This document shows positions 16,437 through 23,828 of a stretch of DNA of 45,023 nucleotides, in pieces. The position numbers were made by a program, and so were the translations under genes. Source of the stretch: JAGNRR01 sp964612525. GTDB lineage: Bacteria > Bacteroidota > Bacteroidia > Chitinophagales > Chitinophagaceae. Each line of letters starts with the position of its first letter. The stretch's first letter is position 1. Location: assembly GCA_964612525.1 (NCBI GenBank), contig CAZTCQ010000004.1, forward strand, positions 1-45,023. The letters are read 5' to 3'. The notes beneath the pieces are model-generated. The model worked only from the letters and a program-made list of their open reading frames with translations, was not told the DNA's origin and made no database searches.

Positions 16437-17822
16437 TTATTTTTTAATAGCTAGTGAGAGTTCTTGATTTTCTTCGATAATAGTAAATTCAGGATAGGTT
16501 TTGGTTTCCCATTCATAGTGCATAAGAGCAGTGGCGGTTTCCGCTAATTTAAAATCGTTGTTTCTTGGATAGACGCTAATGTTTTTAATTTTTCTTGAAA
16601 TTACATAATATTCTGAGGTGGGATGAAACTTCCAATAGGTTTGAAGGATAAAGTTTCTGTTTTCCTCTTTGAGTCTAAAAATGTAATCTTTGGTGAGTCG
16701 GTCATATTTCCATTCAATGGTTTGGTATGACTTAGTTGTAGATATAAAATGGGCTGAGATTAAAATAAGAATGAGCCCTATTACTGTTTTGCTAAACGCT
16801 TTCATTTTGATTTGATTGACACTAAACGAAAATAAACAAGCAATAAGGGGTACATAGAGTGTTGTTTTTCTCACGACCGGTAAAAGAACATCGGCTGCTA
16901 GGGCAATATGGAGTAACCCTAATAAAAGGACAAAGGCAATTGGGAAAAATCGGTAAGTAGTTTTGGATTTTAATAAGATAAAGTGAGAAAACGCTAGGCT
17001 TACAAGAAAACAAAGTAAGACGACTAAGAGGGTAGCATCTGCATCCAGAAGATAGCCTTGTTCATCTAGGGTGCCTTTAATAAAACTCTGAAAAGATTCC
17101 CAAAGATTGGTGGCGCCGTATTTGAATTCATCCTTTTGTCTAAGGAAGCCAATGGGTTTCCAAATTAATACGAGCGTGACCAAGCCCCAAACTAAGGGCG
17201 CCAAGATTAGCTCTTTGGCGCTGCGCAGGTTTTTATACCGAATGATCCAAAGACTTAAACCAAAAACAGGAAATAGTATCGCATTGGTAAATAATGATAA
17301 AGTTGCTAGGCCAAGGCAAATAAAACTGTAATGCAGTGAACTTTTTTTATTCCATTTTAGATAAGTCAATAAAAAATAAATAGAAGACAGTTGAAAGAAC
17401 ATGCTCAATCCATAGCCGCGACAGAGACTATAAAAATCAATTACATAAGGGTTTAAAAATAACACAGCCAATAAGACCATTTTTGAAAACGGGTTCGTGA
17501 GGTGTTGCTGGGTAATCTTATATGCTATGTAGAAACTGCCCAAAAATGCGAGTAGATTGGGTAGTCGCATAGCAAAATCGCTCAGACCGAATAGGCTGAT
17601 ACTCGCCTTAAACAAGATGGTATTTAATATATGATTGTTGGCACTTTGCCAACAAGAAAAATTGAGGAATAAATCACCCAACGATTTATCATGAAACGTG
17701 AGGTAGGAGAGACTCTCATCGTGAGTAAATGATAAATGTACAGCGCGGTATAAAATCCAAACTCCTAATCCTGCACCAAGCGCAAAGATTAGGAGTTTTT
17801 CTATTTTTTGATTATTGAGCAA
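16437..17822 (-). CDS. Polytopic membrane protein, GT-C glycosyltransferase-like
   Basis: The 461-residue protein has around ten hydrophobic helices. The first extracytoplasmic loop carries THDESLSY, matching the acidic motif of GT-C (PMT/ArnT-like) glycosyltransferases, followed by a NNHILNTILF helix and a SDFAMRLPNLLAFLGSF helix like those of this superfamily. Known: GT-C enzymes move sugars from polyprenyl-phosphate donors onto lipid or protein acceptors at the outer face of the inner membrane. Assignment to the superfamily rests on the loop motif and topology only. It begins two bases after the ALDH7 stop. Confidence 0.65.
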   Translation of the reverse strand: MLNNQKIEKLLIFALGAGLGVWILYRAVHLSFTHDESLSYLTFHDKSLGDLFLNFSCWQSANNHILNTILFKASISLFGLSDFAMRLPNLLAFLGSFYIAYKITQQHLTNPFSKMVLLAVLFLNPYVIDFYSLCRGYGLSMFFQLSSIYFLLTYLKWNKKSSLHYSFICLGLATLSLFTNAILFPVFGLSLWIIRYKNLRSAKELILAPLVWGLVTLVLIWKPIGFLRQKDEFKYGATNLWESFQSFIKGTLDEQGYLLDADATLLVVLLCFLVSLAFSHFILLKSKTTYRFFPIAFVLLLGLLHIALAADVLLPVVRKTTLYVPLIACLFSFSVNQIKMKAFSKTVIGLILILISAHFISTTKSYQTIEWKYDRLTKDYIFRLKEENRNFILQTYWKFHPTSEYYVISRKIKNISVYPRNNDFKLAETATALMHYEWETKTYPEFTIIEENQELSLAIKK

Positions 17823-17824
17823 TA

Positions 17825-19351
17825 CTAAAATTCAAACTTAATCCCCTGAGCCAAAGGCAATTCAGCGGTATAGTTTATAGTGTTTGTTTGACGCCGCATG
17901 TATATTTTCCAAGCGTCACTTCCACTTTCTCTTCCGCCGCCTGTATCTTTTTCACCGCCAAAAGCACCTCCAATTTCAGCACCACTGGTACCGATATTTA
18001 CATTAGCAATTCCGCAGTCGCTTCCGCTGGCTGATAAGAAGGCTTCCGCTTGACGTAAATTGTTTGTCATGATAGCCGAAGACAATCCTTGTGGCACATC
18101 GTTTTGCATGGCAATCGCTTCTTCTAAGGTTTTATACTTCATGATATATAAAATAGGAGCAAAGGTTTCATGTTGTACGATTTCCATTTCATTTTTCGCT
18201 TCAATGATACATGGCTTCACATAGCAACCGCCCGCGTATTTTTTACCTTTTAAAACGCCACCTTCTACCAATACTTTTCCGCCTTGCTTTTTAGCGGCTT
18301 CAATGGAGCTTAGGTATTGCTGTACCGCGTCTTTGTCAATCAATGGGCCCATGTGATTTTTTTCATCTAGTGGATCTCCTATTTTGATTTGCTTGTAGGC
18401 TGAGGCCAAACTGTTTTTTACTTTATTATATACTTTTTCATGAATAATTAAGCGACGAGTTGAAGTACAACGTTGTCCGCCGGTACCAACCGCACCAAAA
18501 ACAGCTCCTACCAAAGTCATATCCAAATCAGCGTTCTCGGTAATAATTATCGCATTGTTACCACCTAGCTCTAGCAAGCTTGTGCCCAATCTGGCTCCCA
18601 CAGCTGCACCCACGGCTTTACCCATACGCGTACTTCCTGTAGCAGAAACCAACGGCATTCTTTTATCGTGGCTCATCCATTCACCGACTTCGCGCCCTCC
18701 GTTAATCAAACAGCTAACGCCTTCTGGCACACCGTTTTTCTTAAATACTTCTTGTGTCAATTTCTGACAAGCGACTGCCGTCAAAGGTGTTTTTTCAGAA
18801 GGCTTCCAAACGCAAGCGTCTCCGCATACCCAAGCTAAAGCCGTATTCCAGCACCAAACCGCTACAGGGAAGTTAAAAGCCGAAATGATTCCAACAATTC
18901 CTCGAGGGTGATACTGCTCATACATTCTGTGACCAGGACGCTCACTGTGCATGGTAAGCCCGTGCAATTGGCGGCTTAGGCCGACTGCAAAATCACAGAT
19001 GTCAATCATCTCTTGTACTTCGCCCAATCCCTCTTGATAGCTTTTGCCCATTTCATAGCTCACTAACTTTCCAAGAGCGGCTTTGTTTTCTCGTAACTTT
19101 TCACCGAGTTGACGGACTACTTCTCCACGTTTAGGAGCCGGCCATGTGCGCCATTCTTTAAATCCTTTCTCAGCGGTCTCCATTACGCGTTCATAATCTT
19201 GTTTCCGCGTAGAATAAGCGGAACCGATTAATTTACCATTCGTTGGCGAGTGGCTTTCTAACACTTGGTGCTTAGCCGCATACCATTTTTTACCCGTGGA
19301 CGTACCACTATTTACTTTTTTTATATCTAGCTTTTTAAGAATTGCTTGCAT
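17825..19351 (-). CDS. Aldehyde dehydrogenase, ALDH7 (alpha-aminoadipic semialdehyde dehydrogenase) type
   Basis: The 508-residue enzyme shows general ALDH residues: catalytic C295 in GGQRCTSTRR, general base E261 in LLELGGNN, and the NAD-binding SATGSTRMG segment. Features specific to the ALDH7A1/AmaB group are HSERPGHRMYEQYHPRG, IISAFNFPVAVWCWN and the tail GRESGSDAWKIYMRRQTNT. Known: this group oxidises alpha-aminoadipic semialdehyde in lysine degradation. No other lysine-catabolic gene is visible. A start at 19351 gives full length. Confidence 0.9.
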   Translation of the reverse strand: MQAILKKLDIKKVNSGTSTGKKWYAAKHQVLESHSPTNGKLIGSAYSTRKQDYERVMETAEKGFKEWRTWPAPKRGEVVRQLGEKLRENKAALGKLVSYEMGKSYQEGLGEVQEMIDICDFAVGLSRQLHGLTMHSERPGHRMYEQYHPRGIVGIISAFNFPVAVWCWNTALAWVCGDACVWKPSEKTPLTAVACQKLTQEVFKKNGVPEGVSCLINGGREVGEWMSHDKRMPLVSATGSTRMGKAVGAAVGARLGTSLLELGGNNAIIITENADLDMTLVGAVFGAVGTGGQRCTSTRRLIIHEKVYNKVKNSLASAYKQIKIGDPLDEKNHMGPLIDKDAVQQYLSSIEAAKKQGGKVLVEGGVLKGKKYAGGCYVKPCIIEAKNEMEIVQHETFAPILYIMKYKTLEEAIAMQNDVPQGLSSAIMTNNLRQAEAFLSASGSDCGIANVNIGTSGAEIGGAFGGEKDTGGGRESGSDAWKIYMRRQTNTINYTAELPLAQGIKFEF

Positions 19352-19366
19352 TGTAATTTAATTTGA

Positions 19367-19380
19367 ACTGCAAGTTAAAT
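19367..19380 (-). promoter_or_regulatory. Shared 14-mer upstream of the ALDH7 gene
   Basis: On the minus strand ATTTAACTTGCAGT lies 15 bases before the start codon at 19351. It is identical to the sequence before the M14 carboxypeptidase gene (4422-4435). TAACTTGC resembles a -7 box one base short of TAnnTTTG. Regulatory meaning is inferred. Confidence 0.3.
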
Positions 19381-19491
19381 GTTTAATTTTGAATGCTTAG
19401 TTTTTAGGGATTAGTTTTTACTAATAGCCGTAAAAGCTTACTTAGAGCAATGCAGATAATTGATTAGATATGACACTCATCAGATCGTCTA

Positions 19492-21270
19492 TTGAAGAAA
19501 ACCACTAAAAAAAATAGTAACTTTAAGCTTGTGAAACTTTTAGTGCCGAAACAAATTTCTAAAAATTCTCTTGTCTTTTATAAGAAGCTATTCTTTGCTG
19601 TGTTATGTTTCACAAGCCTACAAGTCCAGGCCCAACCCGACCTCCAAAAAAGTATTTTCATAGCCGAGAAGCATTGTTGGGATTTTAATTACACCGATTA
19701 TGATGACATGACCTATGTGCCGAATGTAGATTTATTTGCGGTTTGTTTTCGGTTTAAGAAGCTCTACGACCTAGGGCCGAATAATCACTCCGGAGTAGAC
19801 ATTGTAATGTACCGCATTGATGCGACAACTTATGACACCCTGTGGAGCAAAGCTTACGGCGGCAGCAGGAATGAAGACAATACGGACTTGCATATCAACA
19901 CCTTGCCGAACGGGAATTTACTCATATCCGGCACTACAGAGAGTTATGATATGGACTTTGCCTCGAATCCATTACAATTCGGTTTGGCTGTATTTTTTTT
20001 AGAAGTAGATACGGCGGGTGCGGTAGTGCGGACTAAATTATTAAACGGAACAGGGGGCGCCATTGGCAATACCCTGCGCGATGTAGTGGTAGATGCACAA
20101 GGTAATATTTACGGCACGGGTTCTACCTGGCATTCAACTTTAGATTTTGCCCACGTCGAAAATGGCAAAGATGCGTATGTAGTAAAACTAGATACAAATT
20201 TAAACAAAGAATGGATGCGTTTTTGGGTGGGTTATGATGGTTATGGAACAGATCAGGCGCTTGGGTTAGGATTGATTCATGGTGGTAATGTTGCAGTAAC
20301 AGGTACCACAAGTGATACGGGTACAACGGCTATGCTCAGTAATTTAGATCAGGGCAAAGGAGATTTATTTATAGAAGCTTATAGTCCCCAAGGTGTAAGC
20401 CTCTGGAAAAATCGCCTAGGTGGTAAAGAAAGTGAATCCGGACGTCAAGTCGTTTACGGCCCGAATACGAATGATATTTATGTTATCGGTGAAACCTATT
20501 CTGCTACAGGCGATATTGGCTATCATACTGCTAAAGTGGATCAAACCTTTAACTACCCCTATAGACTAGAGAACTCCAATTTGTGGATACTCAAATTGGA
20601 TACTATGGGCAATATGATTCACTCAAAAGCTTATGGAAGTAGGAGCTATGCTAATTATCCTCAATACGAAACACACTACGAAGATGCTATATGGTATAAT
20701 GGAGAATTGTGGATCGCTATGAGATCGGATTTGGGAGGCGGAGATTTTGATCCTATTTACGTCAACGGAGCAAATAAAATTCTAATTGGGACAATGGATA
20801 ATAAGGCTAACTTAACTTCTAAAGTTAACTTTAATGAAACCTCAGTAAAAAATATTCATAGTTTTTTTTCCATGGAACAGAAATTATATGCCATGGGACT
20901 TTCCAAACACCAAATGGCTGTACCCATAAATACGTTTAGTTGTGATTCGGCAGTGGATGATGTTAGCTTTTTATTAAATATAACCGAAGCGCCCCTATCA
21001 CTCAGTAAGATTGAAGGAGCAAAAGAAGCAGAACTGTTTAAACTCTATCCTAACCCTAGTTCAGATAATATTCATATTGAGCTTTTGAGCAAAGCACTTT
21101 CCCAGAAGCCAACACTATTGATTACCGATGCCAATGGCAGAAGCTTAAAACGCAAACGCCTGCGTAAAAAGATTAACACCATCAACATTAGCCTTTGGCC
21201 GAGCGGGCCATACTATATAAAGCTACAAACTCAAGATGCGCAACAAACTAGAAAAATTATGAAGCGGTAG
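19492..21270 (+). CDS. T9SS type A sorted protein with propeller-like repeats
   Basis: The start is uncertain. The frame opens at TTG 19492; GTG 19531 would shorten the basic stretch before the hydrophobic signal segment (LFFAVLCFTSLQVQAQ). There is no ATG. Of up to 592 residues, the main part repeats a blade-like pattern (gNLLISGTTE, GNIYGTGSTW, GNVAVTGTTSD, NDIYVIGETYS, each near a KLD or EVD strand). This resembles beta-propeller repeats found in large secreted Bacteroidota proteins. The end is a type A sorting domain (LYPNPSSDNIHIELL, then SGPYYIKLQT and KIMKR). It is likely exported by type IX secretion and surface-attached or released. The ligand is unknown. Confidence 0.82.
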   Translation: MKKTTKKNSNFKLVKLLVPKQISKNSLVFYKKLFFAVLCFTSLQVQAQPDLQKSIFIAEKHCWDFNYTDYDDMTYVPNVDLFAVCFRFKKLYDLGPNNHSGVDIVMYRIDATTYDTLWSKAYGGSRNEDNTDLHINTLPNGNLLISGTTESYDMDFASNPLQFGLAVFFLEVDTAGAVVRTKLLNGTGGAIGNTLRDVVVDAQGNIYGTGSTWHSTLDFAHVENGKDAYVVKLDTNLNKEWMRFWVGYDGYGTDQALGLGLIHGGNVAVTGTTSDTGTTAMLSNLDQGKGDLFIEAYSPQGVSLWKNRLGGKESESGRQVVYGPNTNDIYVIGETYSATGDIGYHTAKVDQTFNYPYRLENSNLWILKLDTMGNMIHSKAYGSRSYANYPQYETHYEDAIWYNGELWIAMRSDLGGGDFDPIYVNGANKILIGTMDNKANLTSKVNFNETSVKNIHSFFSMEQKLYAMGLSKHQMAVPINTFSCDSAVDDVSFLLNITEAPLSLSKIEGAKEAELFKLYPNPSSDNIHIELLSKALSQKPTLLITDANGRSLKRKRLRKKINTINISLWPSGPYYIKLQTQDAQQTRKIMKR

Positions 21271-21287
21271 ATTGAAAAACTTATACG

Positions 21288-21665
21288 CTACCGAAGCGTG
21301 GTATTGTAAATAATTCTTGACGAAATAGTATTGACCGAAATGAATTTCAATTTTTGATAGATTGCTTGGTGGTTTTGTAACATTTGGCCGGACCCACCCA
21401 TGATATGCACTACCTCGATTTGAATTAGTCTCTTTTCTCCCTCCCAAGAGGGACATAAACCGTCGGTGCGACCTAAAACAGTTGCTCTGTTGTGTAGGCC
21501 GTTGGGCATCGGACTAAGAATTACTTGCCTTTTATTTAGTTTTTTCATCACAACTTCAGTATCGTTGGTTAATCTATGGATTTGTTTATTCTCAGTAAAA
21601 TATTTGAATTTCTTTTTGTCAATTTTGAACCTAAAAGCGCTTCCTGATAGAATTAAAAAGCACAA
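21288..21665 (-). CDS. Doubtful small exported hypothetical protein, start codon lost or non-standard
   Basis: From TTG 21665 the frame gives 125 residues. Upstream the frame stays open and encodes KKIWRIFNLLFFSFSLC then FLILSGSAFRF, which looks like an ordinary signal or anchor segment, but the codon before KK is TTA and no ATG, GTG or TTG lies further up before a TGA stop. The rest (KKKFKYFTENKQIHRLTNDT, then KRQVILSPMPNGLHNRA and VVHIMGGSGQMLQNHQAIY) reads like real protein, but I recognise no family. It could be a gene that has lost its start, so a pseudogene is equally possible. Confidence 0.4.
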   Translation of the reverse strand: MCFLILSGSAFRFKIDKKKFKYFTENKQIHRLTNDTEVVMKKLNKRQVILSPMPNGLHNRATVLGRTDGLCPSWEGEKRLIQIEVVHIMGGSGQMLQNHQAIYQKLKFISVNTISSRIIYNTTLR

Positions 21666-21721
21666 GGAAAAAGAAAAAAATAGTAAATTAAATATTCGCC
21701 ATATTTTTTTTAAAAATCATA

Positions 21722-21791
21722 TCCTAAACCATAAACCATAAACCATAAACCTTAAACTATCCACTATCCTCTATCAACCATCCTCTATCAA
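21722..21791. repeat. Tandem heptamer (CCATAAA) and CTATCAACCATC-type repeats
   Basis: Starting at 21722, CCTAAACCATAAACCATAAA and CCATAAACCTTAAA give about five copies of a seven-base unit. CTATCCACTATC and two copies of CCTCTATCAAC follow. It ends against the stop codon of the FAH hydrolase gene. It appears related to the other low-complexity intergenic blocks in the window. Confidence 0.65.
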
Positions 21792-22406
21792 CTATTTAAT
21801 CGAACATTTCATAACCTCCTTGTCGCCAAATTTTCCTACATAAGAATCTCCAATGGCAATAGGGCCAACGCCGGCAGGAGTACCTGTAAAAATTAAGTCA
21901 CCAATATTAAGTGTAAAGATTTTTGAAATCTGAACTATAATATCATCTATGTTAAACATCATGAGTTCGGTATTTCCCGTTTGTACACGCTCTCCGTTTT
22001 TATCTAAGGTGTATTCAATTTGTCCTTCGGAATTGGTTACTTCTTCAATGGGTAAAAAATCTCCAACTACGGCACTGTGGTCAAAGGCTTTGGCTCGTTC
22101 CCAGGGCAGCCCTTTGGCTTTTACCTGCTCTTGAATGTCGCGGGCGGTAAAATCAATTCCTACACTTACTTCTTTGTAATAGTCTTTGGTGAATTTTGGT
22201 TTTACGTGCTTGCCGTTGTTGCATATTTTATATACTAGTTCCCCTTCGTAATGAATATCTTTTGAAAATTCAGGGTAGTAAAAATCTTTATCATCTAAAA
22301 GGAGTGATGTCTTAGGTTTAAAAAACACTACCGGTTCTGTAGGGACTTCATTGCCCAATTCTTTGGCATGAGCTACGTAGTTTCTTCCGATGCAAATTAT
22401 TTTCAT
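21792..22406 (-). CDS. Fumarylacetoacetate hydrolase (FAH) family protein
   Basis: The 204-residue protein is a compact FAH-fold enzyme: MKIICIGRNYVAHAKELG at the start, PVVFFKPKTSLL, a metal-binding Glu pair in HYEGELVY, VGIDFTARDIQ, and the ending IFTGTPAGVGPI. Short family members of this size act as acylpyruvate hydrolases or oxaloacetate decarboxylases on small 2,4-dioxo acids. The exact substrate cannot be read from the sequence. It follows pth on the same strand with a short gap containing a dispersed word repeat. Confidence 0.85.
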   Translation of the reverse strand: MKIICIGRNYVAHAKELGNEVPTEPVVFFKPKTSLLLDDKDFYYPEFSKDIHYEGELVYKICNNGKHVKPKFTKDYYKEVSVGIDFTARDIQEQVKAKGLPWERAKAFDHSAVVGDFLPIEEVTNSEGQIEYTLDKNGERVQTGNTELMMFNIDDIIVQISKIFTLNIGDLIFTGTPAGVGPIAIGDSYVGKFGDKEVMKCSIK

Positions 22407-22427
22407 TTTGGTTGTGTGTTATTTTAG

Positions 22428-22463
22428 TAGAAGGATTAGGCAATAGCCATTAGGAATTAGGAG
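22428..22463. repeat. Dispersed word repeat, near-identical to 4458-4498 (inverted)
   Basis: GGATTAGGCAATAGCCATTA followed by GGAATTAGGAGG is nearly the reverse complement of 4458-4498. It spans the gap upstream of the FAH hydrolase gene and the last codons of pth. Confidence 0.55.
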
Positions 22464-23088
22464 GCTCTTGTTTATTTTCTGGGTTTACTTTTTTTGGCTT
22501 AGACTTTTCTTCTTCCAGGCTTACTTTTTTATTATTAAAAACATTCATAGTTCGATCTAAGCCAATGGTGACAAAACTCTCAATAATGGAAATGCTTTGT
22601 TGAATTTTTTTCTGAAGGAGCGGAATGTCTTTTTCATCCCATTTGCCCAAAACAAACTCTACCTGACGCCCACGACCAAAATCATTGCCCACGCCAAAAC
22701 GTAGTCGTGGATATTGCTGAGTACCCAAACTTTCTTCTATGCTTTTTAAACCATTGTGACCACCGGCGCTACCGTTTTTCTTTAGCTTTTGGGTTTCGAT
22801 GGGGAAGGCAATGTCATCCGTTATAATCAATAGCCGCTCTATAGGAATTTTTTCTTTTTGCATCCAATAGTGAACGGCCTTGCCGCTCAAGTTCATGTAG
22901 GTGCTTGGCTTTAAAAGGACCAAGGTTCTGCCTTTAAACTTAATGGTGCAAAGGTCACCGAGTTTGTCAGTAGACCATTTGCCTTCATATTTGATAGCGA
23001 GAAGATCGACTACATCAAAACCAATATTATGGCGCGTATCATGATACTCACCACCAATATTTCCCAGACCGGTCACTAGAAATTTCAC
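22450..23088 (-). CDS. pth: Peptidyl-tRNA hydrolase
   Basis: The 212-residue protein shows the Pth hallmarks GLGNIGGEYHDTRHNIGFD with catalytic H20 and N10, LLKPSTYMNLSGKAV, the ITDDI segment (catalytic Asp), and GSAGGHNGLKSIEESLG. Known: it releases tRNA from peptidyl-tRNA that drops off ribosomes and is essential in bacteria. A charged tail beyond about residue 187 (EEEKSKPKKVNPENKQEPP) is longer than in most orthologues. The preceding gene on the same strand ends 21 bp upstream, so they may be co-transcribed. Confidence 0.95.
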   Translation of the reverse strand: MKFLVTGLGNIGGEYHDTRHNIGFDVVDLLAIKYEGKWSTDKLGDLCTIKFKGRTLVLLKPSTYMNLSGKAVHYWMQKEKIPIERLLIITDDIAFPIETQKLKKNGSAGGHNGLKSIEESLGTQQYPRLRFGVGNDFGRGRQVEFVLGKWDEKDIPLLQKKIQQSISIIESFVTIGLDRTMNVFNNKKVSLEEEKSKPKKVNPENKQEPPNS

Positions 23089-23109
23089 AGTGCGAAAATA
23101 AGGCGAAGA

Positions 23110-23733
23110 TTATTGGCCTTGCAATTCTTCCTTCGTTACTATTTTATAATTTTTTGGAATGATAAACTCCTCAGAACCAACGTTTCTGATTTCAACCTTA
23201 TCGGCCACGAATTTCATACTAGAGTTTCCGTTATCCATGGAGTACTCCAATGGAATCCCATTCAAATTAGGAAACATAGTTAAAAAGTGCTGATCTTCTG
23301 AACGTAAGTCGTAGGTGATGGAGAGATTCGCTTTTTTTCCATTGGCGTAAGTAACCGTTCCCTTCACAGCATTATAGCCTGCTATGTTCACCTTGTTTTT
23401 TTCAAAATTGTATCGAGCGCCTACAAAATTTTTACTAGCATTTAGTACTTCTTGCTTGCTCAACATGAGGGCATACGATGTGCCTTGTATTTCCTTTAAA
23501 GTGGCGGAAGTTCCTTCTTTACCATTGTAAATCGTTCGGTTTTCATACCCGTTTTTCAGTTTTAGGTGTCGTTTAATAAAGCTTCCTTTTACGTAGACTG
23601 TGTATTGACCAATTTCTTTTTTACTGCCATCGGTGTATACGTTGTAGGTAATGACTCCTTCAGAGAATAAGCGCTGGGCGATTCCTGAATGAAAAGTACC
23701 TAATAAAACTAGTAATGCAAGTAAGCGTTTCAT
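23110..23733 (-). CDS. Secreted hypothetical protein, about 207 residues
   Basis: A signal peptide (MKRLLALLVLLGTFHSGIAQ) precedes a beta-strand-rich domain with alternating hydrophobic residues: SEGVITYNVYTDGS, IKRHLKLKNGY, NIAGYNAVKGTVTYANG and IPLEYSMDNG. The overall pattern resembles Bacteroidota periplasmic proteins such as the GLPGLI or DUF4412 groups. I cannot assign it to either, because no signature motif is clear. Location in the periplasm or outer-membrane inner face is inferred. It precedes pth in the same direction. Confidence 0.6.
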   Translation of the reverse strand: MKRLLALLVLLGTFHSGIAQRLFSEGVITYNVYTDGSKKEIGQYTVYVKGSFIKRHLKLKNGYENRTIYNGKEGTSATLKEIQGTSYALMLSKQEVLNASKNFVGARYNFEKNKVNIAGYNAVKGTVTYANGKKANLSITYDLRSEDQHFLTMFPNLNGIPLEYSMDNGNSSMKFVADKVEIRNVGSEEFIIPKNYKIVTKEELQGQ

Positions 23734-23828
23734 GATTGAGTTATTTAAGGGTCGGACTCTTGTTTCTAAAGTTAGTTTAATCTAAGCTCTTCGCCAATGC
23801 TTGGACCATTAGATTAACAGTAGGGCAA

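Larger units (their letters stand above)
21271..21791. other. 521-bp interval between annotated genes
   Basis: It holds one doubtful minus-strand ORF (21288-21665) and, at the right edge, a tandem-repeat block (21722-21791) that reaches the stop codon of the FAH hydrolase gene. No RNA gene or clear promoter is seen. Confidence 0.6.

Noticed and set aside
21466..21741. Plus-strand 91-residue ORF in the 521-bp interval
   Set aside because: It runs into the tandem repeat and looks like random hydrophobic translation; the minus-strand reading is more protein-like.
21722..21791. Telomere-like or CRISPR repeat
   Set aside because: Units are 7-11 bp, imperfect and without spacers; this is simple-sequence DNA.
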